Below are positions 43,419-52,468 of a DNA stretch of 64,000 nt, piece after piece. This DNA comes from Pseudoalteromonas nigrifaciens (GTDB lineage Bacteria > Pseudomonadota > Gammaproteobacteria > Enterobacterales > Alteromonadaceae). Made by a program: the position numbers and the translations under genes. Within the stretch, counting starts at the first letter, position 1. Each line of letters opens with the position of its first letter. The DNA lies in NCBI RefSeq assembly GCF_002221505.1, contig NZ_CP011037.1, forward strand, positions 558,001 to 622,000. Direction: 5' to 3'. Under the pieces are notes generated by a model. That model was not told where the DNA came from, made no database searches, and saw nothing but the letters and a program-made list of their open reading frames with translations.

Positions 43419-43466
43419 TTATTCCGATGAATGGTGGTGATGTACTGATGTCAGGTTTAAGCGCAT
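43419..43466 (-). CDS. hisL: his operon leader peptide
   Basis: The 15-residue frame MRLNLTSVHHHHSSE contains four consecutive His codons (CAT CAC CAC CAT) and ends in TAA. AGGA lies seven bases before the ATG. It is followed by a pair of competing hairpins and a T-run terminator before hisG. This is the classical histidine attenuation layout; E. coli HisL has seven His in a row, so this leader has fewer control codons. A TATAAT hexamer on the minus strand about 65 bases upstream may be its -10 box. Confidence 0.92.
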   Translation of the reverse strand: MRLNLTSVHHHHSSE

Positions 43467-43687
43467 TTTATTGTCCTATTTAACAAACGTTTATATAGTT
43501 AACGTGTGTTGTTATGTATCTCGATTTGTGCGTATTATAAAAACATAAAGCAGCATAATATGGCAAGCCTTTTTTTACATAATTAAAGAATATGTTATAA
43601 CCGCCGATATAAACTAGGATTAATGTATATTAACTTAAGCTTTAAAAGCTCAAACCATAAATTGATTTTGGTATTGAAGGAGGATGT

Positions 43688-43924
43688 ATGGATATTATGA
43701 TCCCCTACTTAGGGCCAATTACGCGTTTAGCGCTCGAGCCTAAAGGGGCTTTTTATATTGCGGGCGTAAAACAAGGTGCGAGTACTGACAAAGTCGCATT
43801 AGACGAGCGTAAAAAACGTGAGTTAGAAAAAAAACAAAAGCTTTCACTTATCAACGAAAACACCGATAACTCGGGTATTAAAAAAGATGAAGACGGTACG
43901 CCGCACCTAGATACATGGGCATAA
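43688..43924 (+). CDS. Uncharacterised 78-residue protein
   Basis: I do not recognise this protein. It has an excellent ribosome binding site (AAGGAGGA) before the ATG and a convincing amino-acid composition. It starts MDIMIPYLGPITRLALEPKG and has a Lys/Glu-rich helical middle (DERKKRELEKKQKLSL) and an acidic C-terminus (KKDEDGTPHLDTWA). No signal peptide or membrane segment is evident. It is divergent from the his leader and convergent with the antiporter gene, so it stands alone. Confidence 0.75.
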   Translation: MDIMIPYLGPITRLALEPKGAFYIAGVKQGASTDKVALDERKKRELEKKQKLSLINENTDNSGIKKDEDGTPHLDTWA

Positions 43925-44032
43925 GTTGTTAAGCTGCGTTATTAAGCGCAGCTACAAAACAGATCAAATACGCCCCAAAGTAGGCGCTATTTGATCATGT
44001 ATATAACCAGTTAACCGCAGCAAAGTAATAGC

Positions 44033-45328
44033 TTAATTAGCCGTTTTTTTAGTTTGCTCTGCAGATGCAATACTGCTGTGAATAAGTGGTGAAATAGTTA
44101 AACCTTGAATAATAATTGAAAAAATCACCACTACATAGGTCACAATTACAATTAGGTTATGTAAATCAGAGCCGCCAATAAAAACTTCTTCACGGGGTAT
44201 GGCCGCTGCCATGGCTAATGCTAAGCCACCTCTTAATCCGCCCCAGGTTAATATTTTAACGCTATGCTTGTCGTAACTTCTAAATTGTTTAAACAATACA
44301 AAAGGGGCACCTACACTAATGAAACGGGCTATAAGCACAGCAGGTATCATCAGCAAGCCTACGCCAATTTCACTTAGCGTAATGGGCATGGTCACTATGA
44401 GCATGCCAATAATTAAAAACAGTAGCGCATTTAAAAAGCTGTCCGTGGCATGCCAAAAGTCTTTTACATAACGGGTATCATCGGGCCCTGTGCGTTCAGT
44501 GGCTTTAGAGCGAGTAATATTACCTAACAAAATACCGCTGGTTACCATAGCAAGCGCGCCCGATATTTCCCATAAATTAGCCGCTGCAAATCCTGCGCTT
44601 GGGATAGTGAGAGTAATAAGCAAGCGAATATTTACGTCGCGACTATTAATAATTAAAAAGTGGCCAACCAGTGCGATAGCCAAGCCAAACGCTATACCAC
44701 CAAGGGCATCAACAAAAAACAGCTCGGCTATATCTTTAAAGTTTGCATCGGTACCATAAAAGGCTACTGAAAAAATAGTGGTAAATATAACTAAACCAAT
44801 CCCATCGTTAAAAAGCGATTCGCCCTCAACTTGTACCGAAATACCCTCAGGTGCACGCATTTGCTTAATGATAGCCAGTACTGCAATTGGGTCGGTGGGG
44901 CTAATTAATGCACCAAATAATAAACAGTATATAAAAGGCACTGGCCAGCCAAAGGCTGCAAATAAGTAAAAACTTAAATAGCCAACTATAAAAGTAGAAA
45001 CCAAGGTAGAAAACAAGACTAAAACGGTTATTTCCCAGCGTTGTTTTTTAAGAGCTTGCAGGTTAATTTCCAGTGCGCCGGCAAACAACAAAAAGCCTAG
45101 CATGCCTTTAAGAAGTAACTCATTAAAGTTAATACTCGAGACAATTTGGGTCATAGCTAACGCGTTTTGATCGCCCAAAAGCTTAACAGCAATGATCAAC
45201 AATAATGAAATGACAACCGAGCCTGTGGTAATGGCAATAGTGGTTTGCATTTTAAGAATATATTGATTTGCAAATGCAATAAAAATAGCAAGTGCAGAAA
45301 GAAAGCAAATGAGGTACCAAGCATTCAT
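44033..45328 (-). CDS. CPA1-type sodium/proton antiporter
   Basis: This 431-residue membrane protein has about twelve hydrophobic segments and belongs to the monovalent cation:proton antiporter-1 (NhaP-type) family. The ion-binding region reads GALISPTDPIAVLAIIK with the conserved Asp, and is followed by VEGESLFNDGIGLVIFTTIF, the second conserved acidic block. Near the C-terminus ILTWGGLRGGLALAMAAAIP contains the conserved Arg. It should exchange Na+ or K+ for H+ at the inner membrane, useful in seawater. It stands alone; an IS30 element lies about 240 bases upstream of its start. Confidence 0.92.
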   Translation of the reverse strand: MNAWYLICFLSALAIFIAFANQYILKMQTTIAITTGSVVISLLLIIAVKLLGDQNALAMTQIVSSINFNELLLKGMLGFLLFAGALEINLQALKKQRWEITVLVLFSTLVSTFIVGYLSFYLFAAFGWPVPFIYCLLFGALISPTDPIAVLAIIKQMRAPEGISVQVEGESLFNDGIGLVIFTTIFSVAFYGTDANFKDIAELFFVDALGGIAFGLAIALVGHFLIINSRDVNIRLLITLTIPSAGFAAANLWEISGALAMVTSGILLGNITRSKATERTGPDDTRYVKDFWHATDSFLNALLFLIIGMLIVTMPITLSEIGVGLLMIPAVLIARFISVGAPFVLFKQFRSYDKHSVKILTWGGLRGGLALAMAAAIPREEVFIGGSDLHNLIVIVTYVVVIFSIIIQGLTISPLIHSSIASAEQTKKTAN

Positions 45329-45568
45329 CGATTAACCTTAATTAATTATAAGCGACACACAAAAAGCGAGTTTCAAGGCTGCTATGGTACTCCTGTCATA
45401 TTATAGTGTCACAATATTTATAGGCGAATTAGGCGTTTAATTTAACTTTACTATCGCAACTGGTTAATAGTAAATGAGCCATTGTTAATAGTGTTGTCAT
45501 AACTTTAAAGCTAAGTTAGTAATAACGTGTCTTGGTAATTTAGGATGAATAATTAAAATGAAGACGCG

Positions 45569-46655
45569 GATTCAAATCTGAAGTGCATAACGTTTAGGCG
45601 GCTTTAGCCGCCAAGTGATCCTGCATCAATTTTGCAGGCGTTTCAAATCCAAGTGTCTTCCTCGGACGATTATTAAGTTGCTCAAGTACTGGTATAACTT
45701 GCGCTGGTGTTACCGCCTTAAAATCGGTGCTCTTCGGCCAATACTGACGTAGTAATCCATTCGTGTTTTCATTCAATCCGCGCTCCCATGAATGATAAGG
45801 GTGAGCAAAATAAACAGGAACATTTAAAGCCTCTGTGATTTGCTCGTGATAAGCGAACTCTTTTCCATTGTCAGCCGTGATGCTATGAAGCGCTGACCTA
45901 TATGGCCTTAATAGTTCTATCGTCGCCGTAGTGACGGCTTCCGCTGTTTTTCCTGCCACCTGAGTTGATACAGTGAATTGGGTGACCCGCTCTACAATGG
46001 TAACAAGGGCGCCTCGATGACCTTTACCTATGACGGTATCTATTTCCCAATCTCCGATACGGCCTTTCTCATCAACTATTTGTGGACGTTCTTCAATGCT
46101 AACGCGATTTTTTATTTGCCCTCGGTTTGTTTTACCATGACTGCGCTTGTGATATTTCTTACCGTGTCGGCGCAGATGTAGGTATAACTCACCACCTGCT
46201 TTTTTATCTTCCCAGATATACAGATAAATGCATTCATGGCTGACAGACAGTTCACTTTCTTTGCGTAACCATCCCGTTATTTGTTCAGGACTCCACTTCT
46301 CATTAAGCTTCTGGGTAATTAAAGCTATCATTTCAGGTGTCATCTTAAGCGGTTTTCTTACACTTCTTCGGCGAAACAAAGCCCGCTCATGAGCTTGTTT
46401 GTGTCTGTAACCTCGCTTACCTGTATTTCTAGAAAGCTCTCTTGAAATCGTAGATTGCGATAAATTAGTTAGCTCAGCAATACTTTGTTGCGTAAAACCG
46501 CTTTTCTTTAGAACGGCGATCTGGCATCTTTGCGCATAGGTCAGTTGTTTGTAATGTCTCATTGTAAAATCTCTTGCCGGAGAAAAAGCAGTTAGTTTAT
46601 GAGCAACTGACCACTTAATCTAGCCAAAACAAGTTATGCACTTACAATTTGAATC
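45569..46655. mobile_element. Complete IS30-family insertion sequence
   Basis: Imperfect 23-base inverted repeats bound the element: the left one (45569-45591) starts GATTCAAATCTGAAGTGC, and the right one (46633-46655, read inward) starts GATTCAAATTGTAAGTGC. About 1.09 kb with a single transposase gene fits IS30. No matching direct repeat is visible just outside the ends as I have placed them. It sits between the antiporter gene and yoaA and interrupts no recognisable gene, though it could affect yoaA expression. Confidence 0.88.
45594..46562 (-). CDS. IS30 family transposase
   Basis: This 322-residue DDE transposase has an N-terminal helix-turn-helix (YAQRCQIAVLKKSGFTQQSIAELTNLSQSTISREL) and an intact catalytic domain. 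Asp175 lies in DWEIDTVIGKG, Asp231 in ITADNGKEFAYHE and Glu265 in WERGLNENTNGLLRQYWP. These match the IS30 signature. The frame is complete, so the element is probably active or recently so. The stop lies three bases inside the left inverted repeat. Confidence 0.95.
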   Translation of the reverse strand: MRHYKQLTYAQRCQIAVLKKSGFTQQSIAELTNLSQSTISRELSRNTGKRGYRHKQAHERALFRRRSVRKPLKMTPEMIALITQKLNEKWSPEQITGWLRKESELSVSHECIYLYIWEDKKAGGELYLHLRRHGKKYHKRSHGKTNRGQIKNRVSIEERPQIVDEKGRIGDWEIDTVIGKGHRGALVTIVERVTQFTVSTQVAGKTAEAVTTATIELLRPYRSALHSITADNGKEFAYHEQITEALNVPVYFAHPYHSWERGLNENTNGLLRQYWPKSTDFKAVTPAQVIPVLEQLNNRPRKTLGFETPAKLMQDHLAAKAA

Positions 46656-46760
46656 TAGGAGATTTTATTTTATAAATAGCGTCATAAAAGTAAAACTACT
46701 TTGTAATTACTTGCCCTTGGTGGTTAGCTTACGTAAAATCGCGCTATTATTTATTGTAAA

Positions 46761-48677
46761 GTGATTGGTATTATCAAACAGCTGTTTAGTGCAACCGGGC
46801 CTTTGGCGTTATCTTTAGATGGGTATACACCACGACAGCCACAAATAGATATGGCCGTTGCCGTTGCTGATGCGTTAAAAAACAGCTCACAACTAGTAGT
46901 TGAAGCCGGTACGGGCACAGGAAAAACCTTTGCCTACTTAGCCCCCGCGCTTAAATCAAAAGGTAAAACCATCATATCTACGGGCTCTAAAGCCCTGCAA
47001 GAGCAGTTATATCATCGCGACTTACCTCAACTCGTAAAAGCGTTAAGTGCTTCTAAAAAAACGGCATTATTAAAAGGCCGAGCAAACTACTTATGTACTT
47101 ATCGACTTAATCAGCATGTGGCTCATGTACCTACCGACGATTCTGATGTAATGCACCAATTAGCTATGGTGGCTAAGTTTGCCAGCGAAACACAGTCAGG
47201 CGACTTAGCCGACTGTATTGGTATAGAAGACGATGCAAAAGTATTACCTTATGTAAACTCCACCGCAGACAACTGTTTAGGCAAAGAATGCCCCGACTTT
47301 CAAGCTTGTTATATAAGAAAAGCACGCTTAAATGCGGCTGATGCCGATATAGTGGTAATTAACCATCATTTATTTTTTGCTGATATGGCGGTAAAAGACA
47401 GTGGTTTTGCAGAGCTGATGCCCACAGCAGATGCTTATATATTTGACGAAGCACACCAATTAAGCGAAATTGCTAGTGATTACTTTGGCGAAAGCGTTAG
47501 CACTAAAAAGCTGGTGGATTTAATAAACGATTTACGCGCCATTTATCGAGCCGAAATCCCTGACATGCTGCAGCTAGGTAAAAGCTTAAATAAACTCGAA
47601 ACCAGTGTTGCCGATTTACGCCTGCAGTTTGGCGTTGATGGCAGCCGTGGTGATTGGCGCGCTAAACTCAGCGATAAGCAAATTTGCGCCGCGTTGCATC
47701 GGGTTATTAGCGACCTAGACTTTGTTTATCAGGTATTAAAACTTTGCTTAGACAGAAGCGATAAAATAGAGCACCCGTTTGAACGTGCACTGGCATTTAA
47801 AGGCCAGTTGGAGCGGGTATTCGATACCACGCAAACAGGTTTTAGTTATTGGTATGAAACCACCCGCCGTTATTTAACTATTAATATAACGCCATTAAAT
47901 GTATCAGTTAAATTTGCTAAAATGATGGCCGATACAGGCGCAGGGTTTGTATTTACCTCGGCTACATTGTCGGTCGATAATCAGCTTAGCCACTTTAACG
48001 CCAGCCTTGGACTAACACCAAAACAAAGCATGATGGTAGATAGCCCGTTCGATTATCCAAACCAAGCACTGCTGTGTTTGCCGCGTTACTTACCTGAGTC
48101 GCACGCAGACAATATGCCCCACGCAATTGTAAAATTAACGCTGGAACTGATTAAGTCGGCTAAAGGACGCTGTTTTGTGCTTTTTACAAGTTACCGTATG
48201 ATGCATTTAGTAGCCGAAGGGCTTACTACGCAAATAGACTACCCAGTTTATATGCAAGGACAAATGTCGAAACGTATTATTTTAGAAAAGTTTACCCGTC
48301 ATGGTAATGCAGTGCTATTAGGGACGGCTTCATTTTGGGAAGGGGTTGATGTACGCGGCAGTACGCTAAGCTGTGTTATTATTGATAAGCTTCCATTTGC
48401 CGCACCAGATGACCCTTTACTACAAGCTAAAATGCAAGACTGCCAAATGCAAGGAAAAGACCCCTTTGCACATATACAATTACCACAAGCAGTTATTGCG
48501 CTTAAGCAAGGTGTAGGGCGGTTAATACGCGACAGTAAAGACAAAGGCGTACTTGTAATATGCGATAATCGCTTAGTTACACGCCAGTACGGGCAAGTAT
48601 TTTTAAAGAGCTTACCGCCAATGCGCCGCACGCGAAGCTTAGAAGATGCCAATAAATTTTTACAACAAATTAATTAG
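46761..48677 (+). CDS. yoaA: DinG/XPD-family DNA helicase YoaA
   Basis: This 638-residue superfamily 2 helicase is involved in DNA repair in E. coli, where it works with HolC. It starts at a GTG. Motifs are the Q-like region YTPRQPQIDMAVAVADAL, Walker A VEAGTGTGKTFAYL, the iron-sulfur Cys residues (YLCTYRL, then NCLGKECPDFQACYIRKA), DEAH in IFDEAHQLSE, and C-terminal FTSYRMM, GTASFWEGVDVRG and QGVGRLIRD. The upstream IS30 element ends 105 bases before the start. tsaB follows by nine bases. Confidence 0.93.
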   Translation: MIGIIKQLFSATGPLALSLDGYTPRQPQIDMAVAVADALKNSSQLVVEAGTGTGKTFAYLAPALKSKGKTIISTGSKALQEQLYHRDLPQLVKALSASKKTALLKGRANYLCTYRLNQHVAHVPTDDSDVMHQLAMVAKFASETQSGDLADCIGIEDDAKVLPYVNSTADNCLGKECPDFQACYIRKARLNAADADIVVINHHLFFADMAVKDSGFAELMPTADAYIFDEAHQLSEIASDYFGESVSTKKLVDLINDLRAIYRAEIPDMLQLGKSLNKLETSVADLRLQFGVDGSRGDWRAKLSDKQICAALHRVISDLDFVYQVLKLCLDRSDKIEHPFERALAFKGQLERVFDTTQTGFSYWYETTRRYLTINITPLNVSVKFAKMMADTGAGFVFTSATLSVDNQLSHFNASLGLTPKQSMMVDSPFDYPNQALLCLPRYLPESHADNMPHAIVKLTLELIKSAKGRCFVLFTSYRMMHLVAEGLTTQIDYPVYMQGQMSKRIILEKFTRHGNAVLLGTASFWEGVDVRGSTLSCVIIDKLPFAAPDDPLLQAKMQDCQMQGKDPFAHIQLPQAVIALKQGVGRLIRDSKDKGVLVICDNRLVTRQYGQVFLKSLPPMRRTRSLEDANKFLQQIN

Positions 48678-48686
48678 AGTAATAAA

Positions 48687-49391
48687 ATGATCAAAAGTAA
48701 TATTCTTGCCCTTGATGCGTCTACCGAAGCGCTATCAATTGTTTTACATTTTAAGGGGCAAACATTTCATCATTTTGAAGAATGCCCACAGCAGCATAGT
48801 CAAAAAATACTGCCATTAATAGATCAGCTATTAACCAGCGCAAACTGTAAATTAAAAGACTTAGACGTAATTGGCTTTGGTCAAGGTCCAGGTAGTTTTA
48901 CGGGAGTACGTATTAGTGTAGCTATTGCACAAGGCCTTGCATATTCAACTAAATTGCCACTTGTAGGGGTATCTACGTTAGCTATTATGGCGCAACAAGC
49001 GTTTGAGCAACACGGCCATGAAAGTGTTTATCCTAGTATTGACGCCCGCATGGGAGAGATTTACTTTGCGCATTACCAAGTACAAAACGGCTTAATGCAA
49101 TTAGTTAATCAAGAATGCGTAATTAAACCTGAGTTGTTAAATCAAGATTATATAGCCAATAGTGCACCACAATCGGTTGCTGTAGGTACAGGGTTTAAAA
49201 CATACCCTGATGCGTTGAATGATTTTGATAACGTAACTATTAATAGCGAGATCACACTGCCCGATGCACGCTACATGCTAGCATTTGTAGAGGCAGGCTT
49301 TTTAGCGGGTAACGTTGTAAAAGCAAGCGATGCACAGCCTAAATATGTACGCGATACTGTTACTTGGAAAAAGCTTCCAGGTCGAGAGTGA
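48687..49391 (+). CDS. tsaB: tRNA threonylcarbamoyladenosine biosynthesis protein TsaB
   Basis: TsaB is the scaffold partner of TsaD in forming t6A37 on ANN-decoding tRNAs. The 234-residue protein has ILALDASTEALSIVL at the N-terminus, the H-S-Q-x-I-L-P block QHSQKILPLIDQLL, IGFGQGPGSFTGVRISVAIAQGLAY and SIDARMGEIYFAHY. The ASKHA fold lacks the metal-binding His of TsaD. It directly follows yoaA, a neighbourhood shared with E. coli. Confidence 0.94.
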   Translation: MIKSNILALDASTEALSIVLHFKGQTFHHFEECPQQHSQKILPLIDQLLTSANCKLKDLDVIGFGQGPGSFTGVRISVAIAQGLAYSTKLPLVGVSTLAIMAQQAFEQHGHESVYPSIDARMGEIYFAHYQVQNGLMQLVNQECVIKPELLNQDYIANSAPQSVAVGTGFKTYPDALNDFDNVTINSEITLPDARYMLAFVEAGFLAGNVVKASDAQPKYVRDTVTWKKLPGRE

Positions 49392-49467
49392 AAATTAAAT
49401 AACGAGTATTTGCAAATTGGTTGTTTTTAAATCATAATTTTAAATAGATTAAGATTGGAGACGCGTA

Positions 49468-49797
49468 ATGACGCTGCCTATTGGTTCAGGTTTTTTTACC
49501 GGAGATATTCCGGGTAGAGTTAGCTCTGCTAAAGTAGTTACTAATAAACCACAAGGTTTGTTAGAGCACACTGCTGCGCCAAAAACGAATACCGATTATG
49601 TTAAAAACAGTCGTGAAGGCGTAGAGTTAGCCAATCAGTTTTTTAAAGCGAACGCCGCAAATACACAATATAATCAAACTATTTACGACCAACCTTCAGC
49701 ACAAGTAAGCAAGGCTATTTCCACTTATACCGAATTTGCAAATTTAGAACGACGTGCTGAAGTGCAAGATTTAATTGGTGTAGACATTTACGCTTAA
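49468..49797 (+). CDS. Uncharacterised 109-residue protein
   Basis: I do not recognise this protein. The ATG has GGAG nine bases upstream. The sequence begins MTLPIGSGFFTGDIPGRVSS, is polar with few hydrophobic clusters, and ends with a likely helix (ISTYTEFANLERRAEVQDLIGVDIYA). There is no signal peptide. The style recalls small cytoplasmic proteins with a disordered N-terminal half. It is 76 bases after tsaB and precedes a bidirectional terminator, so it may be the last gene of the yoaA-tsaB unit. Confidence 0.75.
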   Translation: MTLPIGSGFFTGDIPGRVSSAKVVTNKPQGLLEHTAAPKTNTDYVKNSREGVELANQFFKANAANTQYNQTIYDQPSAQVSKAISTYTEFANLERRAEVQDLIGVDIYA

Positions 49798-49823
49798 ATT
49801 ACTCAAATATAAAATTTAAAAAT

Positions 49824-49858
49824 AAAAAGCCCGAACATATTAGATGCTCGGGCTTTTT
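49824..49858. terminator. Bidirectional terminator between convergent genes
   Basis: AAAAAGCCCGA and TCGGGCTTTTT pair perfectly over eleven bases around a 13-base loop. The hairpin lies between the 109-residue gene (plus) and the phosphatase gene (minus) and serves both. Confidence 0.88.
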
Positions 49859-49888
49859 GTTTGTTATATGTGCATTGTTTCTAATACG

Positions 49889-51178
49889 TTATTTTTCTAT
49901 AAATGCAATTAGCTTATCGGCAATGTCAGTATTGTTTTGTGAGCCCGTAAATTGCTCGCTACCTTTACCATAGGCAAATACTTGTACATCTACAGCAGTG
50001 TGGCCACCAGTTGTCCAGCCAGTAAAGCTGGCATCGTTAATAATACTTTTAATGGCTAAATTTAAAGGCTTTTTACCCATTTTTTTAGCTTGCTCAAGTT
50101 TAATTTGGTGCTCAGCACTAAACTCAATATTAGTATTAGCCGACCAAACTGTTTTTAAATCACTGGCATCCATTAATAGCGAGGTTAATTTACCAGCCGA
50201 GGCTTTAACGCCTTTAACTATTTCGGTATCCCACTTGTATTGTCCGTGGGCACCAAGTGTTAAACCACCTGTTGAGTGATCTGCGGTAACAATTAAAATC
50301 GTGTCTTGGTTTTTATCAACGTATGCTTTTGCTTTTTCGACCGATTTAGCAAAATCGTCCATTTCTGCCATAGCACAGGCTATATCGTTAGCATGGCCAC
50401 ACCAGTCAATTTGGCTGCCTTCAATCATCACAAAAAAGCCTTCTTTGTTTTGGCCATCTAATAAATCAAGTGTTTTAGTGGTTAATCGTGCAAGGCGATT
50501 AGGGTGCTCATCAATTGCGTATGGAAGGCCTTTTTCGGCGTATAAACCAATGGCAGGGAGCTGCGTAATTTGGCCTAGGTTATTAATGTCGTCGGAGTAT
50601 TGATAACCAGCAGCTTTAAATTCTTCAATTAAGTTACGGTCCTCACGAATAAAATATTTAGTCCCTCCACCTAGCATTAAATCAACGGGTAGCTTGCCCG
50701 CAATTTTATTGTCAATGTAATCATTAGCAATTTCATCGTAGTTACCGCGAGATTCATTATGAGCTGCAAAGCTTGCCGGTGTGGCGTGGTTAATTTGCAA
50801 AGTAGCGACAAGTGCCGTGGTCATACCGCGCTCTTTTGCAATTTCTAACATCGTTTTAACGGGCTTTTTATTGGTATCTACGCCAATAGCACCGTTATAG
50901 CTTTTATGGCCGCTGCTTAACGCTGTAGCGCTTGCTGCGCTGTCGGTAACATAAGTATGATCGTCTGGGTAGGTGTGTGCCATGCCAGTTAAAATAGTAT
51001 CGAATACAGTGCTTTCAATTGCTTTTGTGTTCGAATCGTCTTTAAAGTAGCGATAAGCAGTTGTATAAGCTGGGCCCATACCATCGCCAATCATATAAAT
51101 AATATTTTTTGGTGCCGAATCTGCATAAGCACCTGTTGCGCTGCATAAAAGCGCCAATAAACTGAGCTGTTTTTTCAT
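49889..51178 (-). CDS. phoA: Alkaline phosphatase (PhoA family)
   Basis: This 429-residue enzyme has a signal peptide (LLALLCSATGAYA, cleavage near residue 19). It should hydrolyse phosphomonoesters in the periplasm with two zinc and one magnesium ion. The nucleophile Ser80 lies in VTDSAASATALSSG. Metal ligands are visible in IYMIGDGMGP, ATPASFAAHNESR, VMIEGSQIDWCGHANDI, IVTADHSTGG and TGGHTAVDV. The Trp in the IDWCGHAN block is also seen, as I recall, in cold-adapted and marine PhoA enzymes. The gene is alone. I see no convincing Pho box in the 324 bases upstream. Confidence 0.92.
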   Translation of the reverse strand: MKKQLSLLALLCSATGAYADSAPKNIIYMIGDGMGPAYTTAYRYFKDDSNTKAIESTVFDTILTGMAHTYPDDHTYVTDSAASATALSSGHKSYNGAIGVDTNKKPVKTMLEIAKERGMTTALVATLQINHATPASFAAHNESRGNYDEIANDYIDNKIAGKLPVDLMLGGGTKYFIREDRNLIEEFKAAGYQYSDDINNLGQITQLPAIGLYAEKGLPYAIDEHPNRLARLTTKTLDLLDGQNKEGFFVMIEGSQIDWCGHANDIACAMAEMDDFAKSVEKAKAYVDKNQDTILIVTADHSTGGLTLGAHGQYKWDTEIVKGVKASAGKLTSLLMDASDLKTVWSANTNIEFSAEHQIKLEQAKKMGKKPLNLAIKSIINDASFTGWTTGGHTAVDVQVFAYGKGSEQFTGSQNNTDIADKLIAFIEK

Positions 51179-51502
51179 GTTTGTACCTTTTAAATGTACT
51201 TAATTTAATAGCTTGGAGTTATTGTATACAGTTAATATGATAAATAAATTAATATCGATGAACGACTAAAGCAAAGTGTTAAAGTTATATTGAGCTTAAG
51301 CTTTATTAAATCAGGATCACATAAACTAATTTACTTGCTTAGTTATAATTACTCCTTTGTTTTAAATTAGTTGGTAGCAAATACCTATCATTAAAGGTTA
51401 CATTGTCTATAACTACTGAAGGATAGATTTAAAAACACCTTTTAAAACACGTTAGAGCTAACAGTTATAAATAATCATTAATAAAATTAATAGGGGTGTG
51501 CT
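51179..51502. other. Divergent intergenic region phoA / hydrolase
   Basis: This 324-base AT-rich stretch between divergent genes has no open frame of note. It should contain the promoters of both genes. I did not find a clear operator, repeat or RNA structure. Confidence 0.5.
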
Positions 51503-52354
51503 GTGGAACCATTTAATATTCAAATCAATAATTTAAATATTCATGGTTTAAAAACGGGAAGTGGAGATGAAGTTGTAATTGCGCTACATGGTTGGCTTGA
51601 TAATAGTGCAAGTTATATCCCTATGTTAGCAAATGCCAAAGTGCAGCAAACGTGGTATTGCCTTGATTTTGCCGGACACGGATTGTCGTCATGGCGTAGC
51701 GACGACGCACACTATTATTTTGTAGATTATATTGATGATATATATCAGTTTATAAATACTCTAGGGGTAAAAAAAATACATTTAGTAGGGCACTCTATGG
51801 GAGCTATGGTGGCGGGTGTGTTTGCAAGCTGCTTTAGTGACTATGTAACGTCTGTAACATTTATAGAAGGAATAGGGTGCGTAACAACCCCAAGTGAAGA
51901 AGTAACGCAACAACTTAAAAGTGCTATTTTAAACCGAGACAGGCTAAAAAATAAAAAGCCAAGAGTGTATCAATCGAAAGAGCAAATACACCAAGCACGT
52001 GCGCAAACAACAGACTTAAGTAGCCAGCTTATTGAGGTATTAATGGCGCGCAATATTAAAACAATTAAAAATGGATTTGCATTAACAACCGACCCAAAGC
52101 TTAAAAATCATTCAGGTTTTAGGTTTGATGAGGCGCAATGTATTGGTGCAATAAAAAATTTAATTGCGCCATGTCAGTTAATACTAGGGGATACAGGCTA
52201 CACTTTTGTAAAACAAAATTTAGAAAACTATGCTAAATATTACAATAGCTTAAATGTAATAACTGTAGAGGGCGGGCATCACTGTCATATGCAAAGTAGT
52301 GCGCACTGTTTTGAACAGATTCAAGCATTTATGGTGCAAAGTAGCGTGTGTTAA
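51503..52354 (+). CDS. Alpha/beta hydrolase
   Basis: This 283-residue protein has the alpha/beta hydrolase fold. The oxyanion block is VVIALHGWLDNSASYIPML, the nucleophile elbow is HLVGHSMGAMVAG (Ser at about residue 97), and the catalytic His lies in VEGGHHCHMQ near the C-terminus. The acid residue is probably the Asp in LILGDTGYTF. There is no signal peptide. It starts with GTG after AGGGG and lies 114 bases before fadD on the same strand. An esterase or thioesterase role linked to lipid metabolism is only a guess from this neighbour. Confidence 0.85.
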   Translation: MEPFNIQINNLNIHGLKTGSGDEVVIALHGWLDNSASYIPMLANAKVQQTWYCLDFAGHGLSSWRSDDAHYYFVDYIDDIYQFINTLGVKKIHLVGHSMGAMVAGVFASCFSDYVTSVTFIEGIGCVTTPSEEVTQQLKSAILNRDRLKNKKPRVYQSKEQIHQARAQTTDLSSQLIEVLMARNIKTIKNGFALTTDPKLKNHSGFRFDEAQCIGAIKNLIAPCQLILGDTGYTFVKQNLENYAKYYNSLNVITVEGGHHCHMQSSAHCFEQIQAFMVQSSVC

Positions 52355-52468
52355 TTGTATATTAGCGTTAAATGTGGGATTATTCTTCATTAGAGTATTT
52401 GCTCAATTGTCAAAGTGCCTTACTTAGATTAAGGTTAATAAAAATATAACTATAAACAGGGGCTAAGA

